Assembly (NCBI GenBank): GCA_009746045.1
Contig: RPFO01001304.1
Location: 1 to 64,000 of the forward strand
Length of the DNA stretch: 64,000 bases
From: Mesostigma viride
Taxonomy: Eukaryota; Streptophyta; Mesostigmatophyceae; Mesostigmatales; Mesostigmataceae
Direction: 5' to 3'
Shown: positions 33,976-46,200 of the stretch, piece by piece
How positions within the stretch are numbered: position 1 is the first letter of the stretch
Layout of the letters: each line of letters opens with the position of its first letter
Program-made: the position numbers and the translations under genes
The notes under the pieces: model-generated
Database searches by the model: none
The model's input: the letters and a program-made list of their open reading frames with translations, nothing else
What the model was told of the DNA's origin: nothing

Positions 33976-36900
33976 CTCCACCTTGCTGATGTCCACCCCC
34001 TGCTCTTCCAGCACTTGCAGCAGCCGTGTCATGGCCTCCTTGGGCGGCTTGTAGTGGCCGCTGTGGGCGATGATGGCCTGCCGGGTGGGCATTGAACGCA
34101 TGCGCACACATACCGTATCTGTTAGGTGGTGATGCCCTACTGTCTTTTTCAGGGGAAAGGTATGAGTGAAGTATCGACATACTGGGTAGATGAATCCTGA
34201 TGCTTAGCCCCATCAAAGAGTGGGCCTATGCTATGGGTTGCCATGCGAAAAGGTAGCCGAGCAATGCTGCACCTTCCTGCGATAGTGCGACGAAGAAAAC
34301 TTGTACAAGGCTTCCTCCCCACAGAGCGAACAGGCGGGCATACCAGATACCTTCACCAGGCATTAAAAAAAGGTGTGCAGCTGCAGGAATTCGACAACTG
34401 GCAGAGTATCTGTTTTCACTATCCCCAGAGACCTTCGTAGATAGCAAGACTAGAGAGAGGCTGAAAGCGATGCTCCGCTTTGCGCACCTTGGACAGCCAG
34501 GGTATCCAGTGCTTTGCCGGCAGCATGCTCATGGGGCATAAACTGCAAGGGGCAACGGCCCAAAACTGTACCGTGAGCACGCCGTCCTTTGCTTCCAGCC
34601 TGCCTGCGGCGAGCGCGGCGCCGCCCGACAGGAAGCTTGAGTGCTGGAACGCGCCCTTCTTCTTCTGGTGGTCGCAGCGCAGCATGGGGGCACGGTGCAG
34701 CGCACACACCGCGCAGCGGGACATGATAGAGAAAGCAATAACATATGAATCCTACGGAACGTGATAAGCATCCAAGGGGGAGATCACATGAGTGCAGGAC
34801 ACAACTCAATATCCACAGCAGTGTATTCCTTCCATGACTGCATTATCAGCTCCCCATGCCCTTGTCCCTGCGCAACATCCCGCGCTGGTCTGGCACAGCA
34901 CAGCAAGCTGCATTGCTGGAACGTTCCCCACGACCAGACATGCGCACATTGTGGCTTGTATGCATCAATTTTATCTGTATGCACAACATGTCGAGACCGC
35001 TGCCACAGCACAACACGCTGCTGCCACGGCACAATACGCTGCTGCCACGGCGAAACATAGTACACCTGCCATGGGACGGACGCTCGATGCACCAAGCCCG
35101 TGCACGGCTGGCTCCCGGGGGTCATGCATGACAAACCACTGGCAAGACAACCGCTGATGATGTGGGGATGAAAAGAGCGCCCAAATGTAAGCAAGCAAGG
35201 GGCCCTGTACAAGCCTACACAGACAGCAAGGGACGTCACATGCTTTCGACGGGGCACGTTCTACCCCCAAATATTACTGCCAACTTATGTGCCAGCATGC
35301 TGGTAAGGCCCATCCACAAGCGTTCGGCTGTCACCAGCCAACCTGGGCACATCCTGAGCACACCCTGAGCACACCCCGAGCAGGAGGTGGCCCCCGCTCT
35401 ATCCCGAGCCTCGCCTCGCGATACCTTGAATGCCAGGCTGGTTCCACCGCCTCCATGTCCGCGGCACAGGCAAGGAAGAGTTCACATGGCCGCGCGCGCT
35501 GTACCGGAACGTTGCAGCCGTACAACCTGATAGGCCCAGATAGGCATATACCCAGACCAAACCGCCCTTGCCCAACACATCACCAGTGCGCACCGCACCT
35601 TGCCGCAGTACAGCTTCCCATCTGGACTTGCGACGAAGATCCACTTGTCGCCGGTGGCGGTGGAGAGCAGATTGTGGCTGCGTGCAAAGTACGCGCGTCC
35701 GTCCTTGAACTCCAGCAAGTAGTCGACGCGCTGAGCCTGCACGAGTACCATAGAGGCATGCCCACGGCGGCAGCATAAACGCCATCGGGGAAAGGTAGGG
35801 GTGGTCAAGTTCCGTGCAGGAAGTTGGCATTTTGTGCGTACATGAAGAGAGAGCCAAAACCTGGTAATGGCAGAAGATAGCTTGGAGATGACAAGATGTG
35901 GTGGCACCCAGCCCTCCTTACCAGGCTATCATTACCGTTATACCTGTAAAAATACTTACGGTCATACTTAGCGAGGCGGCACCTCAAGAGACGACCGCGT
36001 TAGACCTGGGCCAGATTGCTGTATCAAAGCAAGGCCCTGGCTATGCGCACAGAAGCAATCACCTGCGCTGATGCCATCCGGCGTGTACGCATCGCCGCCC
36101 ACGCTCTTGTCAGGATCTGGCACCTCCCGCAACAACAGATCCGGTGATGGTTACAGGCAACTGGTGATAAAGCATGCAGGGCATAGCCGCTTTGCAAGCT
36201 CAAATAGTGTCCCCTTGAGGATACTCCCTGCTACAGCTACAGACCAATGAATTAACCCCCAGAGCCTTCCCAGCTTTTCGATCCGCAAATACATTAGGTT
36301 GCTGTGGCCTACCTGTCAGTTTCAAAATGCTTATCCATGGGCAACACATGCGGCGCGGGACAAGCTGAACTTCACAGCCTCCATGACACGAACCAAGTGG
36401 CCCATGTGTAATCCTAAAGAGCCGCAAAATACTGCACCATGCATGCCTACAGAAGAAGCAAAGACAAGGAGGTAGAGGGGGGCAAAGCGGTTGCCCACCC
36501 ACCGGTGTCAGGTATGCAATGCGCTGCTTCTCCAGGGTCTCCCTGGGTAGGTCGGGGCACACCACATCCTTGCCCTCGCCATGGTCCAGCCTGCCAATGG
36601 TGTTGAGGAAAGACACAAAACACACACACACAAACAAATGGAAAAAGCTCTCAATACCTTGCTTTTTAGAGTTACTAAAAGCATTCCATCTGGTGGCAAG
36701 GGCGGCATGGGAGCATGCTGATAGGCAGCTCACTGGACCATGCCAGCAAGTGAATCTCTGCATAGAATGTCATGTCATCCCTGCCTCCACGACTGTGCCA
36801 GTCCTCAGCTGCTTCATCCGGCAGCCTTCCTTGCTGGCTTCTGGCGGCCTTCCTTTGTGGCTTCCGGCAGCCTTCCTTTGTGGCTTCCCGCAGCCTTCCT

Positions 36901-39672
36901 TTGTGGCTTCCGGCAGCCTTCCGTTGTGGCTTCCCGCAGCCTTCCTTTGTGGCTTCTGGCAGCCTTCCTGTGTGGCTTCTGGCAGCCTTCCTTTGTGGCT
37001 TCCGGCAGCCTTCCTTTATGCTTCCGGCGGCCTTCCTTTGTGGCTTCCGGCAGCCTTCCTTTGTGGCTTCCGGCAGCCTTCCTTTGTGGCTTCCGGCAGC
37101 CTTCCTTGCTGGCTTCTGGCAGCCTTCCTTTTTGGCTTCTGGCAGCCTTCCTTTGCGGCTTCTGGCAGCCTTCCTTTGTGGCTTCCGGCAGCCTTCCTCT
37201 GTGGCTTCCGGCGGCCTTCCTTTGTGGCTTCCGGCAGCCTTCCTTTGTGGCTTCCGGCAGCCTTCCTTGCTGGCTTCTGGCAGCCTTCCTTTTTGGCTTC
37301 TGGCAGCCTTCCTTTGCGGCTTCAGGCAGCCTTTCGTTTGTGCCTTCTCGCAGCCTTCAGGCAGCCATCGTGCGGGGTGCTCGCCCTCACACACCACACT
37401 CATACCCTGCACGCATGCCATACACACACCGCGCGCAAAAGACACCCACGCACGCACCAGTAGAAGAACGGCTCACTCGTGTTGCTGGCCTGCCATCGGA
37501 CCATGTAGGGCAGCAGGTTGTGGCCGTAGCGGTGCTTGGCGTCCACCGCCTCCAGCCAGTGCTGGATGGCTAGCCACAGCGCGACCTTGTCGTGCTTGCT
37601 GCCGCTAGAGATCTGCTCAAGGGCAGGTGAAGGCAGCGAATGGGGGGGATGCAGGACACCCAAGGTTTTGAACAATTTCCTATGTTACGCGCGCCGTATG
37701 CTCAGACATGAAGCCAACTCAAGCTAGCCCAACACAGTTGCCTGATGCATTCAACGAATGGGCGAGCCTGGTGCCCCCTCGCATGTTCGGAACGGTGCAT
37801 CAGACCACAGTGTGTCATGGCCAGGGGGGCAGGGGGCACAAAACCCCAGCACCACCCCAGTGCCAAGTAATGGGGGACGTTCAGGAGTAGCCGCGCAAGG
37901 TACACGTGCAGGAGGCCAGAGCATCTGCGTGTGTTGCCATGCATAGGACACACAGACAGGGAGAGGGGTACAACATGGGCACGACCCAAGTCCTGTTGCG
38001 CGTGCACGAGGATGCCCTTATGTGGCCAAACGTTTGGTACCAACAACAAGGACGCCCAGAGACCTGTGGCCAACACTGCGTGCGCCCGGAACCGCCAGCT
38101 GGCGTACCCCTGTGTGCCGACCAGGAAGCTGTGGACAGGAATGGTGTAACGGCCTTCACAACCTAGCCCGTCATGCTGCACCACAAGCTGGGCGCTGCCA
38201 GCAACAAGGTCGGTCATGCGCCCACAAAGTACCTACCAATCTCTTCGACGGTCACAAACCTTGCAGGGTCCCAGAACACAGATTCCCACCACATTAAGGC
38301 ATGTATAGCAGGACACGCCTGAGTGATGTCGTTGGCCTGGCCTGCGGTAGGGGCCACAGCGCTACCCCTTGTCTGCCACTCCGGCCCTTCCTACTTGTGT
38401 TACCGTGGGGCAGGGTGGGGCAGGCCTGCATACCTTCTTGGCCTTTACCCCCGCGATGCGCCACCGTTTGCTCGACGGCAGGAGCGAGGAGGGGGAGCCC
38501 TGGGCTGGCCGTGACGCCCACACCTTGGCCTCTTCCTCTGCTACCTTCACCAGCCCATCCACGCACGTCGACCTGGACCGGCGAGCAAGACAGTAAGGGG
38601 CGGGGGATCGTAAGTCTTGAGGCCTGGGAGCATAGCCATTTACCTATGCATGCAGTGCGATGCTGCACTCACGCCCATGTTGCTCAGGAACACGCACCAC
38701 CTTGCCTGCATCTGGCGAACCGAGACCACGTGTAGACCACCTTGCCCGCACCACCGTGCATCCATTCCGTGGCATGTGCCCTGCTTCTCCCCTCATTCGC
38801 AGCGCCACACCATCTATAAACCATGCACCCTGCCATGCCATAGGTGGGGCCACAGAGGCTGGATGTCTGGCTACAAGAGGCACCCGCTGTTCCAAGGCAA
38901 ATGGAAGTGTCGGTGTGTCACGGCAACGTGGTCGTTGTGGGGAGTAATCAATGTCCTAAGGGAGCTGGGGCGGCTCGCTAGCCGCAGATGGTTGACAGTG
39001 GCCAACAAAAGACAAGCCATTCACGCGAGGGGCAGCAAACGATGAAGACAGGTGGACAGATGAGGGCGGATGTTTCCAGCATGCCAGCGTCTCTGGCATG
39101 CCGTCGCTGTCATGCAGGCTTGCCTGTCGATCACAAAAGCATTTTGCCACGGCCATACAACCAAACGCACAGACGGTGCCACTTGGCGTCATCCTCACTT
39201 GCCGCCACGTCCAATGCAGAGTGGAGCCGTGGGCTGAGGGCCATGCGGTCCCTGCACTGCCCTGGTAACAACCCACAGGTGCCTTGAAACACGGCCTTCA
39301 TGTCAGGTGGGTTTACCGAGACATCACTGGTAGATATGGAGGCAAGCTGAGCCCAGAAGTCCTTCTCTGATATCACCCATTTCCACAGTGAGATGCGCGA
39401 TGCGATTCGGCATATGACACACGGTGCCAAAATGAGCACAAGGGCACTGGGCACTCTACACCTGGGACACCTGCAACACCTGGCACATGTCATGCTGGCC
39501 CAGGCTCATGGCGGGGATATCCATAGCAACGAGCCCCCCAACACACATCGGGCGGCGAGCCATCAAACAGGGGAGCCACCCACCAGAAGGCTGCCACGCT
39601 CTTAAACTTGCTGCTGGGCGAAAGGATGAACCCTATCCGCTCGCGTCGCGCCTTGTAGCCCCGATACCAGCG
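33976..39672 (-). CDS. IQM-type IQ-motif calmodulin-binding protein (multi-exon, ends unresolved)
   Basis: Supported exons in transcript order: 39672-~39598 (WYRGYKARRER, an IQ-like RGxxxR core), 39366-39317 (KDFWAQLASISTSDVS), 38572-38434 (EEEAKVWASRP, SSKRWRIAGVKAKK), 37612-37458 (KVALWLAIQHWLEAVDAKHR, YGHNLLPYMVRW, PFFYW), 36590-36503 (LDHGEGKDVVCPDL), 35736-35599 (DYLLEFKDGRAYFARSHNLL, KWIFVASPDGKLYCGK), 34674-34572 (KKKGAFQHSSFLSGGAALAA GRL) and 34077-33976 (AIIAHSGHYKPP, EEQGVDISKVE). Order and motifs match plant IQM proteins (ALQHWLEAIDPRHRYGHN, KWIFVLST, KGTFQHSSFLAGGAT, PHSGHY). From 38434 to 33976 all phases agree; the first two junctions are uncertain. Plant IQM proteins bind calmodulin and act in stress and hormone responses; the role here is inferred. 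Confidence 0.85.
36825..37365. repeat. 23-bp minisatellite, about 23 copies
   Basis: Unit cagccttcctttgtggcttccgg with variants (ttgctggcttctgg, tttttggcttctgg), inside the 867-bp intron between IQM-like exons 37458-37612 and 36503-36590. Variants recur in the same order (about 37080-37180 and 37255-37345), showing that a block of several units was duplicated as a whole. Open in three frames because the unit lacks stops, so the long ORFs here are not genes. Confidence 0.92.
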
Positions 39673-42007
39673 CTGGCACGAGGCAGGGGGAACCCACCAC
39701 GCGGACAGAGGCGAGGGGGATGGATGAGAAACGCGAGGTCCACTGGTCCGCACGGCAACGACCATGCCCCTGCAGCTCCTCCACTCCCAGAGGGCTTGCA
39801 ATACATGTGAAACAGTTGGCGGGAAACCGGTCTACTGTGGGAAACTGGGGCTCAAAAATCAACTTTGAATTTTATTTTGAGTAGCGCACTCGACAGATCT
39901 CGGCGAGAGGATTCTGGATCATACCTTAGATACCGGAAAGTCCGTTTTCAGTTCAGGGATAGTAGGCCTACAAGACTGGTGAAAGTGGCTGTAAGCTGGC
40001 CCCTTAGCATCAAATTCGCCGAACTTAAGACAACCAAGTAGGACGTTGGCCGTTGGGGGGCAAGTGCAATAGTGCAATCGATAGATCTCGACGAGGGCAC
40101 TCAGAATCTGAATGTCACATGCCAGGAATGGTCACTATGTAAACGGCACGAACCAAAATCCGATACTCCAAACGTCAAGAATTTATTAATTCGCCACAAT
40201 GTGCTTTTTTCCTACGATATACCGGTTTCCCGCCAACTGTTTCATGTGGCACCCATCAGTACCTGAAGGTACCATGGTTTATTGCTCAGCGGTCAGCACG
40301 AACGTTCGAGTGGTCGATACGACAAAGTCCACCCATTTGAACAACCTGTCAAGTCTTTCGTCGAAAAGCAGACTGCCCTGGTGCACTGTTATCACTCTTT
40401 CGCACAAGCAAACGTACGGAGAAGCGAGGTTTGATATATTAATGCTCAAGGCCTAAAATTTCACAGCGGCACGTTCTTGACCCGTCTACACCCGTCTATA
40501 TTCTATCTACCAGCCCCCCTTGTTGTTTAATAATATCAGGTTTTGAGATTGTGAGAGCCTGGATATGAGATTTTTAGATAAAGATCGAGGGCTGGTTTTC
40601 GGCAAAAAGATCTCAAAGTAGGTACAAATGGCTGCAAAGTCCTAGTCAGTAGTACGCAACATAGATTACACCCCCGCTTCAGGTTTAAAATCCGACAGGT
40701 CTCTACCTTAAGGTTGTCACCCCTGTATTCGCTTTTTACCTTTAAGATCGCAGCTCTGGGTCGGTCAGACCCCATTCTTAAACATCAAGGGGAAGGGTGT
40801 AGCAAGTTTGCGATGAACTTACAGCTTCAAAGGGACGAGGCACATACGAGAAATAAGGGCAGCACATTGGTTTAAAGATGCACAGCATACCCTTCAATAG
40901 CGCTTACGCGGCCCGACAGGACATTGTCAGGCAGCGCCAGCAGCACAGTCATCTAAGGTCCCCCCTTTCTTCCAAAAAAGAAAGTTGACGAGTAGACACC
41001 TTCACAACCAAGACAGCCGACGCACCTGGACAATAACAGCGGCTTGCGCCCGGGTAGCCAGATCATTCATGGCAAAAGCAGATGATGAATGCAACTTTTT
41101 ATAACCGCTCTTCTTTCAGAACACTCCGCCACCGGTTACCGTTCGCTAAATTACCCAATAGATGAATCATTAGTGGTATCGTAACGCTCGCGTGTACTGT
41201 TTAGTGTTAACGCAGCGCACCCTGCATACAGCACGCTCCAGCGAACCCCACTCAGTTGCAGGCGTATCTGTTTAATTATACCTCAACCCTTCCGATTCTT
41301 ACAGCTAAAGCAAAGATGGTAATAAAAAGTCGCAAGAACTTTTTTAGATTCACAAGTCCATCAAGTTACTTTACATGTGTCTTTCTCGATGGAATTTTCG
41401 GGCATGTATCGTATGAACAAAATATAAACCGGACACAGCAAGAGGCACAATATCGTTAGAGAAAACTAGCCTTCATAACAAAGAAAATGCCACACGTCAC
41501 CACGTCAGATCCCGTCAGTTACCGTTTGTTGCTGTGCTCGTGTTGCCGCCATGTCACGCCGAGAGGACTGGTGGCAAACGTAGTCGACCGTAGTCGACCA
41601 CAGTCTACTGTAGTCTTACCCCGAGGACGGTCGGGCTATTGCAGCACTTCATTTTTATTGCAAGTTCACAAATGATTAGTTCAGTGAGTTCGGTGCAGGT
41701 TTAATTATTCCCACTTCGGTAAATGGTAATCGGTACGCAGCATCGGTAATCTGACCTGCCGTGGCAGTTGGCGCCTTGGCAGTTGGCGGGCAGTCAGCAT
41801 TGCATGGAACGGGTGCCAGCACATTATTATTGTTTCACCGTTGTAGGGCCTGCAATTTACCGACCACCGAGGCTGGCACCTTAGCTTCGCTTCGAACGTA
41901 TTTTCTAGCAATGAAGACGAGCCACAGGACTACACAGGACAACCATTTAACATCGAAATTCGGGGAAAAGGAGGCTCTGCTGTGAGCTTCGCGTAATTGA
42001 ATTGCCC
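39673..42007. promoter_or_regulatory. Shared intergenic region between divergent IQM-like and VPS13-like genes
   Basis: About 2.3 kb, AT-richer than its flanks, with no supported exon. It must hold the 5' exons and promoters of both genes if no third gene intervenes. A 24-bp perfect inverted repeat (tgaaacagttggcgggaaac cggt) lies at 39808-39831 and 40221-40244. Related boxes (agatctcg(g/a)cgag) lie at about 39895 and 40084. I saw no unambiguous TATA box. Confidence 0.45.
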
Positions 42008-43258
42008 ATGTGGATCCATGCAGAATTTGTGACGCCTTCTGGCTCCACGTATCTAGCGGAGGAGGCCTACAATGGCTTCAATGGGTCCTATGAATCACTG
42101 GGTAGCCGAGACCTTGCTGAGCACCTTGGAAAATTATTTTATTTTGGACAGGTAGGTGAAAATCTTTGTCCCTTTACTGCTTACACCGGCAGCGTCTTTG
42201 TTGTGGCGCGTTTGAGTTGGATCAAGGAGAATTCAAAAACAAATTGTTTTTCTTCCTGTTCGTCTAACTGTCGTTGCATTTAATGCCCTTGCTTCAAAAC
42301 AGGGAGAAGGCGCTTGTCCAGTTGCTCTCGGGTCGGTTGGAATTACACAACGTAGGGTTGCAGCCAGATTATTTTAACGCCAAATTTGATTGTAGTATCA
42401 AATTAGTGCGTGGCTCTGTGGCGCACGTCACCTGCTACATTCGCCCCCTCGAAGCTGAAATTATTAAATGCGTCTGGGAAGGCGTGGAGCTGGTTTGCTC
42501 GACCAGGTAAGTCTTCTGTAATTTTTTACCATTTATAGGTGTTTCGTTCGTGAATTTTGACATCCGAAGTGTTGGAGCCCTGGAGCCGTTGGCATATACG
42601 CGGGTGAAAAGGCGTACCAATATAGAAAGAATCCATTACGCACGCTAATAGTTTTTGGTCAGCTTTTGTTGCAACTTTTGAGGAAAATAAGTTTAATAGC
42701 ACACCTTGCTAGGGATGTGCTGCAAACGGGAATCCACTGACATCCCATGCAAAGACTCATGCTTGGGGTTCCCAGTGATGGCTTTTTCGCCGGTGAGCAT
42801 CTGGTGGTAGGAAGACTTCACTTTTGGACGACCGAAACCGAAAAGCTTGTTGCTTAGCTGCTTTAAAGCTCTGCACCACTTGCAGGAGCCCAATTTACGC
42901 CCACCTTTTCACTGCAAAAGCCAAGAAGCATAAAATTCAGTCTTCCCTGTATTTTGGTAGCGTTGTACAGACATGTTGCTGTAGTGAAAGCAGGGTCCAC
43001 GTCGCTGTGACAAGATATTTCTGCATGCATGGTTGTGCTATACTGAGGTATGAGTATCAGGTCATTGACAGAATACTGTGATTTGAGCTTTCCAATTCAA
43101 TAGCTAATAAAGTATGGGGATACCACTACATGTCAATCTTGGTGATCACCCTGGCGGGTTTCTCCCTCAGGGAGCCGAGCGACCCCTGGTGGCGGCAGCG
43201 AGCGCGGCGTCTGCGTCGCGAGTCGCGCAAGGCCATGCTGGCGCAGCTGGACCCTCTG
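42008..43258 (+). CDS. VPS13-like exons 1-3 (N-terminal chorein-like region)
   Basis: Exon 42008-42151 encodes MWIHAEFVTPSGSTYLAEEA and ends FYFGQ at a GTAGGT donor. Exon 42307-42506 encodes ALVQLLSGRLELHNVGLQ, then VRGSVAHVTCYI and EIIKCVWEGVELVCS before GTAAGT; this resembles the N-terminal chorein pattern (element of strands, then 'IKxVxWExVxL'). Exon 43171-43258 is only 88 nt: a basic helix EPSDPWWRQRARRLRRESRK ending MLAQLDPL. The phases of the second and third exons fit. The first exon does not look like a usual VPS13 start, so another upstream first exon is possible. Confidence 0.6.
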
Positions 43259-46200
43259 GTATGACATGGCGTGACTGTATTATGGCTTGCGTCGCACCGT
43301 GCTCCCTCTCAGTTTCCCATACCTTTTACGGCGTGCTGTTCCCACACGGTTTTGTACCGCGTCCCCAATTTAATCCCCCACCATGTTTCAGACGATAGCA
43401 ATCTCTCACCTTGAGTGCCCAATGTCATGTGCTGCATGTCATTAAGCTATGTCCTGGGCAGAATAACCATGAACATGGTGAGTAGCTGCACCATGCTCAT
43501 AGCCTTGTCGATCACACTGTTTTCTATGTAAGGATCCTTGTTCACCTGGCAGTAGAGCTTGAATTCATCAACAAGGACGGCTTAACCAGCCCATAGCAGA
43601 TGTGCTTGGCGGAGGACTAGGTGGCCTTTATCAAGTTAGGCCTATTCTTGAACACTAGTATACACATATGGTCGGGCAGCCCCAGGTTTGTATGATGACA
43701 GCTCGCGTGGCATGATGGCATGTCATTCGCTCTTTCTTTCTGGTTCAGGTTGTTGCAGCCAGGCTTGCTGCCTTGACAAGGCCTTGTGCAGCAGCGTGGC
43801 AACCTGTGCCCCTTTGGCAAGGGGACTGCACCGAATGTTTGGGAGTAAGTAGTGCAGATGCGTGGTTTCTGATTGGTCCGTGATCCCCTGGCCATTCTCA
43901 TGACAAGTGCCCACAGCAGTTGCACAGACAAGTAGACAAGCGTGACTGAACCGGATCCCGAGCTTTGTCGTGCTCCCCCCCCCCCCCTGCAGGGTGCGGC
44001 GCTGGATGCGGAGGAGCTGTACGAGCGCGCGTCCATCTCACTCGAGTCGTTCAAGGGGCGGCTGCTCGCGTGGAGCGTGGCCGCGCTGCACGCCGAGTTC
44101 CGCTCCTGCACCGCCTGGATGGAGCTGCGGCGGCGGTACGCACCCACGGGGGCCGCGCCCAGTGAGACCAGCACGTCGCACGGTGGCCAGCTGCAGGGGG
44201 AGGGCGGCGCGCTGGGGGCGGGCATGGGTGACGCGGATCTGCCCGAGGTGTCCACGCTGGAGCTGCACATGGACTACTATTGCTGGCACGCGGGGGGGCG
44301 TGATGCAGCCACTGCGGGGGAGCAGGGTGCGTCGCCCGCACCAGAAGGGGGTGAGGCGGGTGGGGAGGCCGGGGGATCCCACTTGGGCGCCCACGCGGGG
44401 GCAGCAGGGGAGTCTGGCCATGACGGCGGATCGGGGGCGGACCTCTCTACCTCTGCATCGGTCGCGCATGGGGGCGATGAAGTGGACAATATGACAGGGC
44501 TGGAAGGGAGCGGTGATGGATTGGAGCGTGGTGGGGAGGCAGATGGCGCGTTCTGGGAGGCCGCAGGTCAATCGGCCGCGCATGCCGGCGCTGGGGTGAG
44601 TTGCGAGAGGTGTCAGGCATTGCCCCGGTGTACAATGCGGGTTCTCACCACCCTTTCCTTCCCCTCGTCTTCGTTCGTGCGTGTTTTGGGCATCACTTGC
44701 CAAGCACCGGGCTATTCCTGGCGCGCTGGCAAGCTCCCACAGTCCTGGCTTGGCACCGGGTAGTGTCGGGTGGCTAACTGATGCACGCATGGACCAATCT
44801 GACACATCTCCCTGGCTGACATCCTGAAAGTCTATCGTGTTTACTATTTGTAAACGTATCATCTGCGATAGATAGAGGCTTGCATCACTCCCCGGAAAGG
44901 AGAACTTTTGCGGATGACTGTAGGTGTAAGTTGGCGATGCCCTAGGATCCGGAGACGTCCGTCCTATAGTCAGCGAAAGTTGGTGCGAGAGGTCCCCAGT
45001 TCGATTCCGGTCGGATTCATTTGCAGATCGCGTTTTCCGCGTTTTCCGCGGACCGGCACTGAACGCAAATGGTTTTCACCTTTGCGGCGTGCCAAATCAG
45101 AGTATCATCTGCGAGTTTTTGTGAGTTGGTAGTGCTACTTACCCCTTTTCTAGGTTCCAATTGGACACGTAGCACAGTCTGTCAAGTCCAGTTTCGATGC
45201 TGCTCCCTGTTCTTGCAGAGTATCTTTGTTTGTGAGGCTTTTATGAACCTGTTATTCTCCCCTTCTGCCCCTGCCCTGCCCCCTGCCCCTGCCCTCACCC
45301 CAGTCCTCCCGCTTCAAGTGGCGCAATGGTGCTGAGGTTCAGCGCCTGCTCTTGGCCGCGCGGCGTGCTGTGCGCGAGTTGATGTCCCTGCTCTACGGCG
45401 GCAACGTCCCTGGCACAATGGGCGCGTCTGAGTTCAGCAATGACGATGGAACCATCTGCAAGCGGGCGACGGGCCTCGGCCTGTGCATCCGGCTTCACCA
45501 TGGGCAGACGCTGGCCGCCGCCATGGCTGCCGCACGCAAGATGCGGCGCCAGAGCCGCGGCCACCCGCGCGGTGCCTCCCATCGCGAGGACCACGGCCCT
45601 TCGCATGCGCCGCCACCACCAAGCAGCTCCCGTCGACGCCGCAAGGCCCCCCCAGGGTCCCTCCTGAATGCAGGCTCGCCGCACCATGGTGAGGCGGGCG
45701 ATGGGAGCTCGCCCTTTTCTTATGCAAGCTCTCCTACCCCATCTCATACCTTTCTCTCGGGCACCCATGGCGCTAGGCCTGGCGCGGCGCACCCTTCTGG
45801 CGCGCTGCCTCCCAAGGTCTGGCCCCCATCGTCGTCCTCCTCCTCCGCTGCCTATGCCCTCTCTGTGCCATACCGCACGGTGGCCTTCCCCATGACGTTC
45901 CGGAACCGCTTCCACTACCGCTGTGACGGCTGCACGATCGAGCGCATGTCGTGGGACATCGACGAGAGCGAGATGGACCTGTCAGCCAGCGACCTGGCGG
46001 CATTCTGCATGCTCTACGGCAACATGCGCACGCCGGTGGGTGTGGTGGCCGACGACTACCGCGATGCCTACCTGGCATCCTCCACCAGCAAGCACTGGGG
46101 CGCCAGCACAATCAAGTCACTACCCGAGGCAGGGGGCACGGGGGGTCTAGGCCGCACGGAAGGCAAGCCCAGCGCGGCAGCCTCGGGGCCACGAGACCAT

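Noticed and set aside
36519-37608. ORFs of 260-314 codons on both strands
   Set aside because: They read through the 23-bp minisatellite in an IQM-like intron.
44958-45018. Functional tRNA gene
   Set aside because: Too short, no anticodon arm, and poor pairing of the acceptor and T stems.
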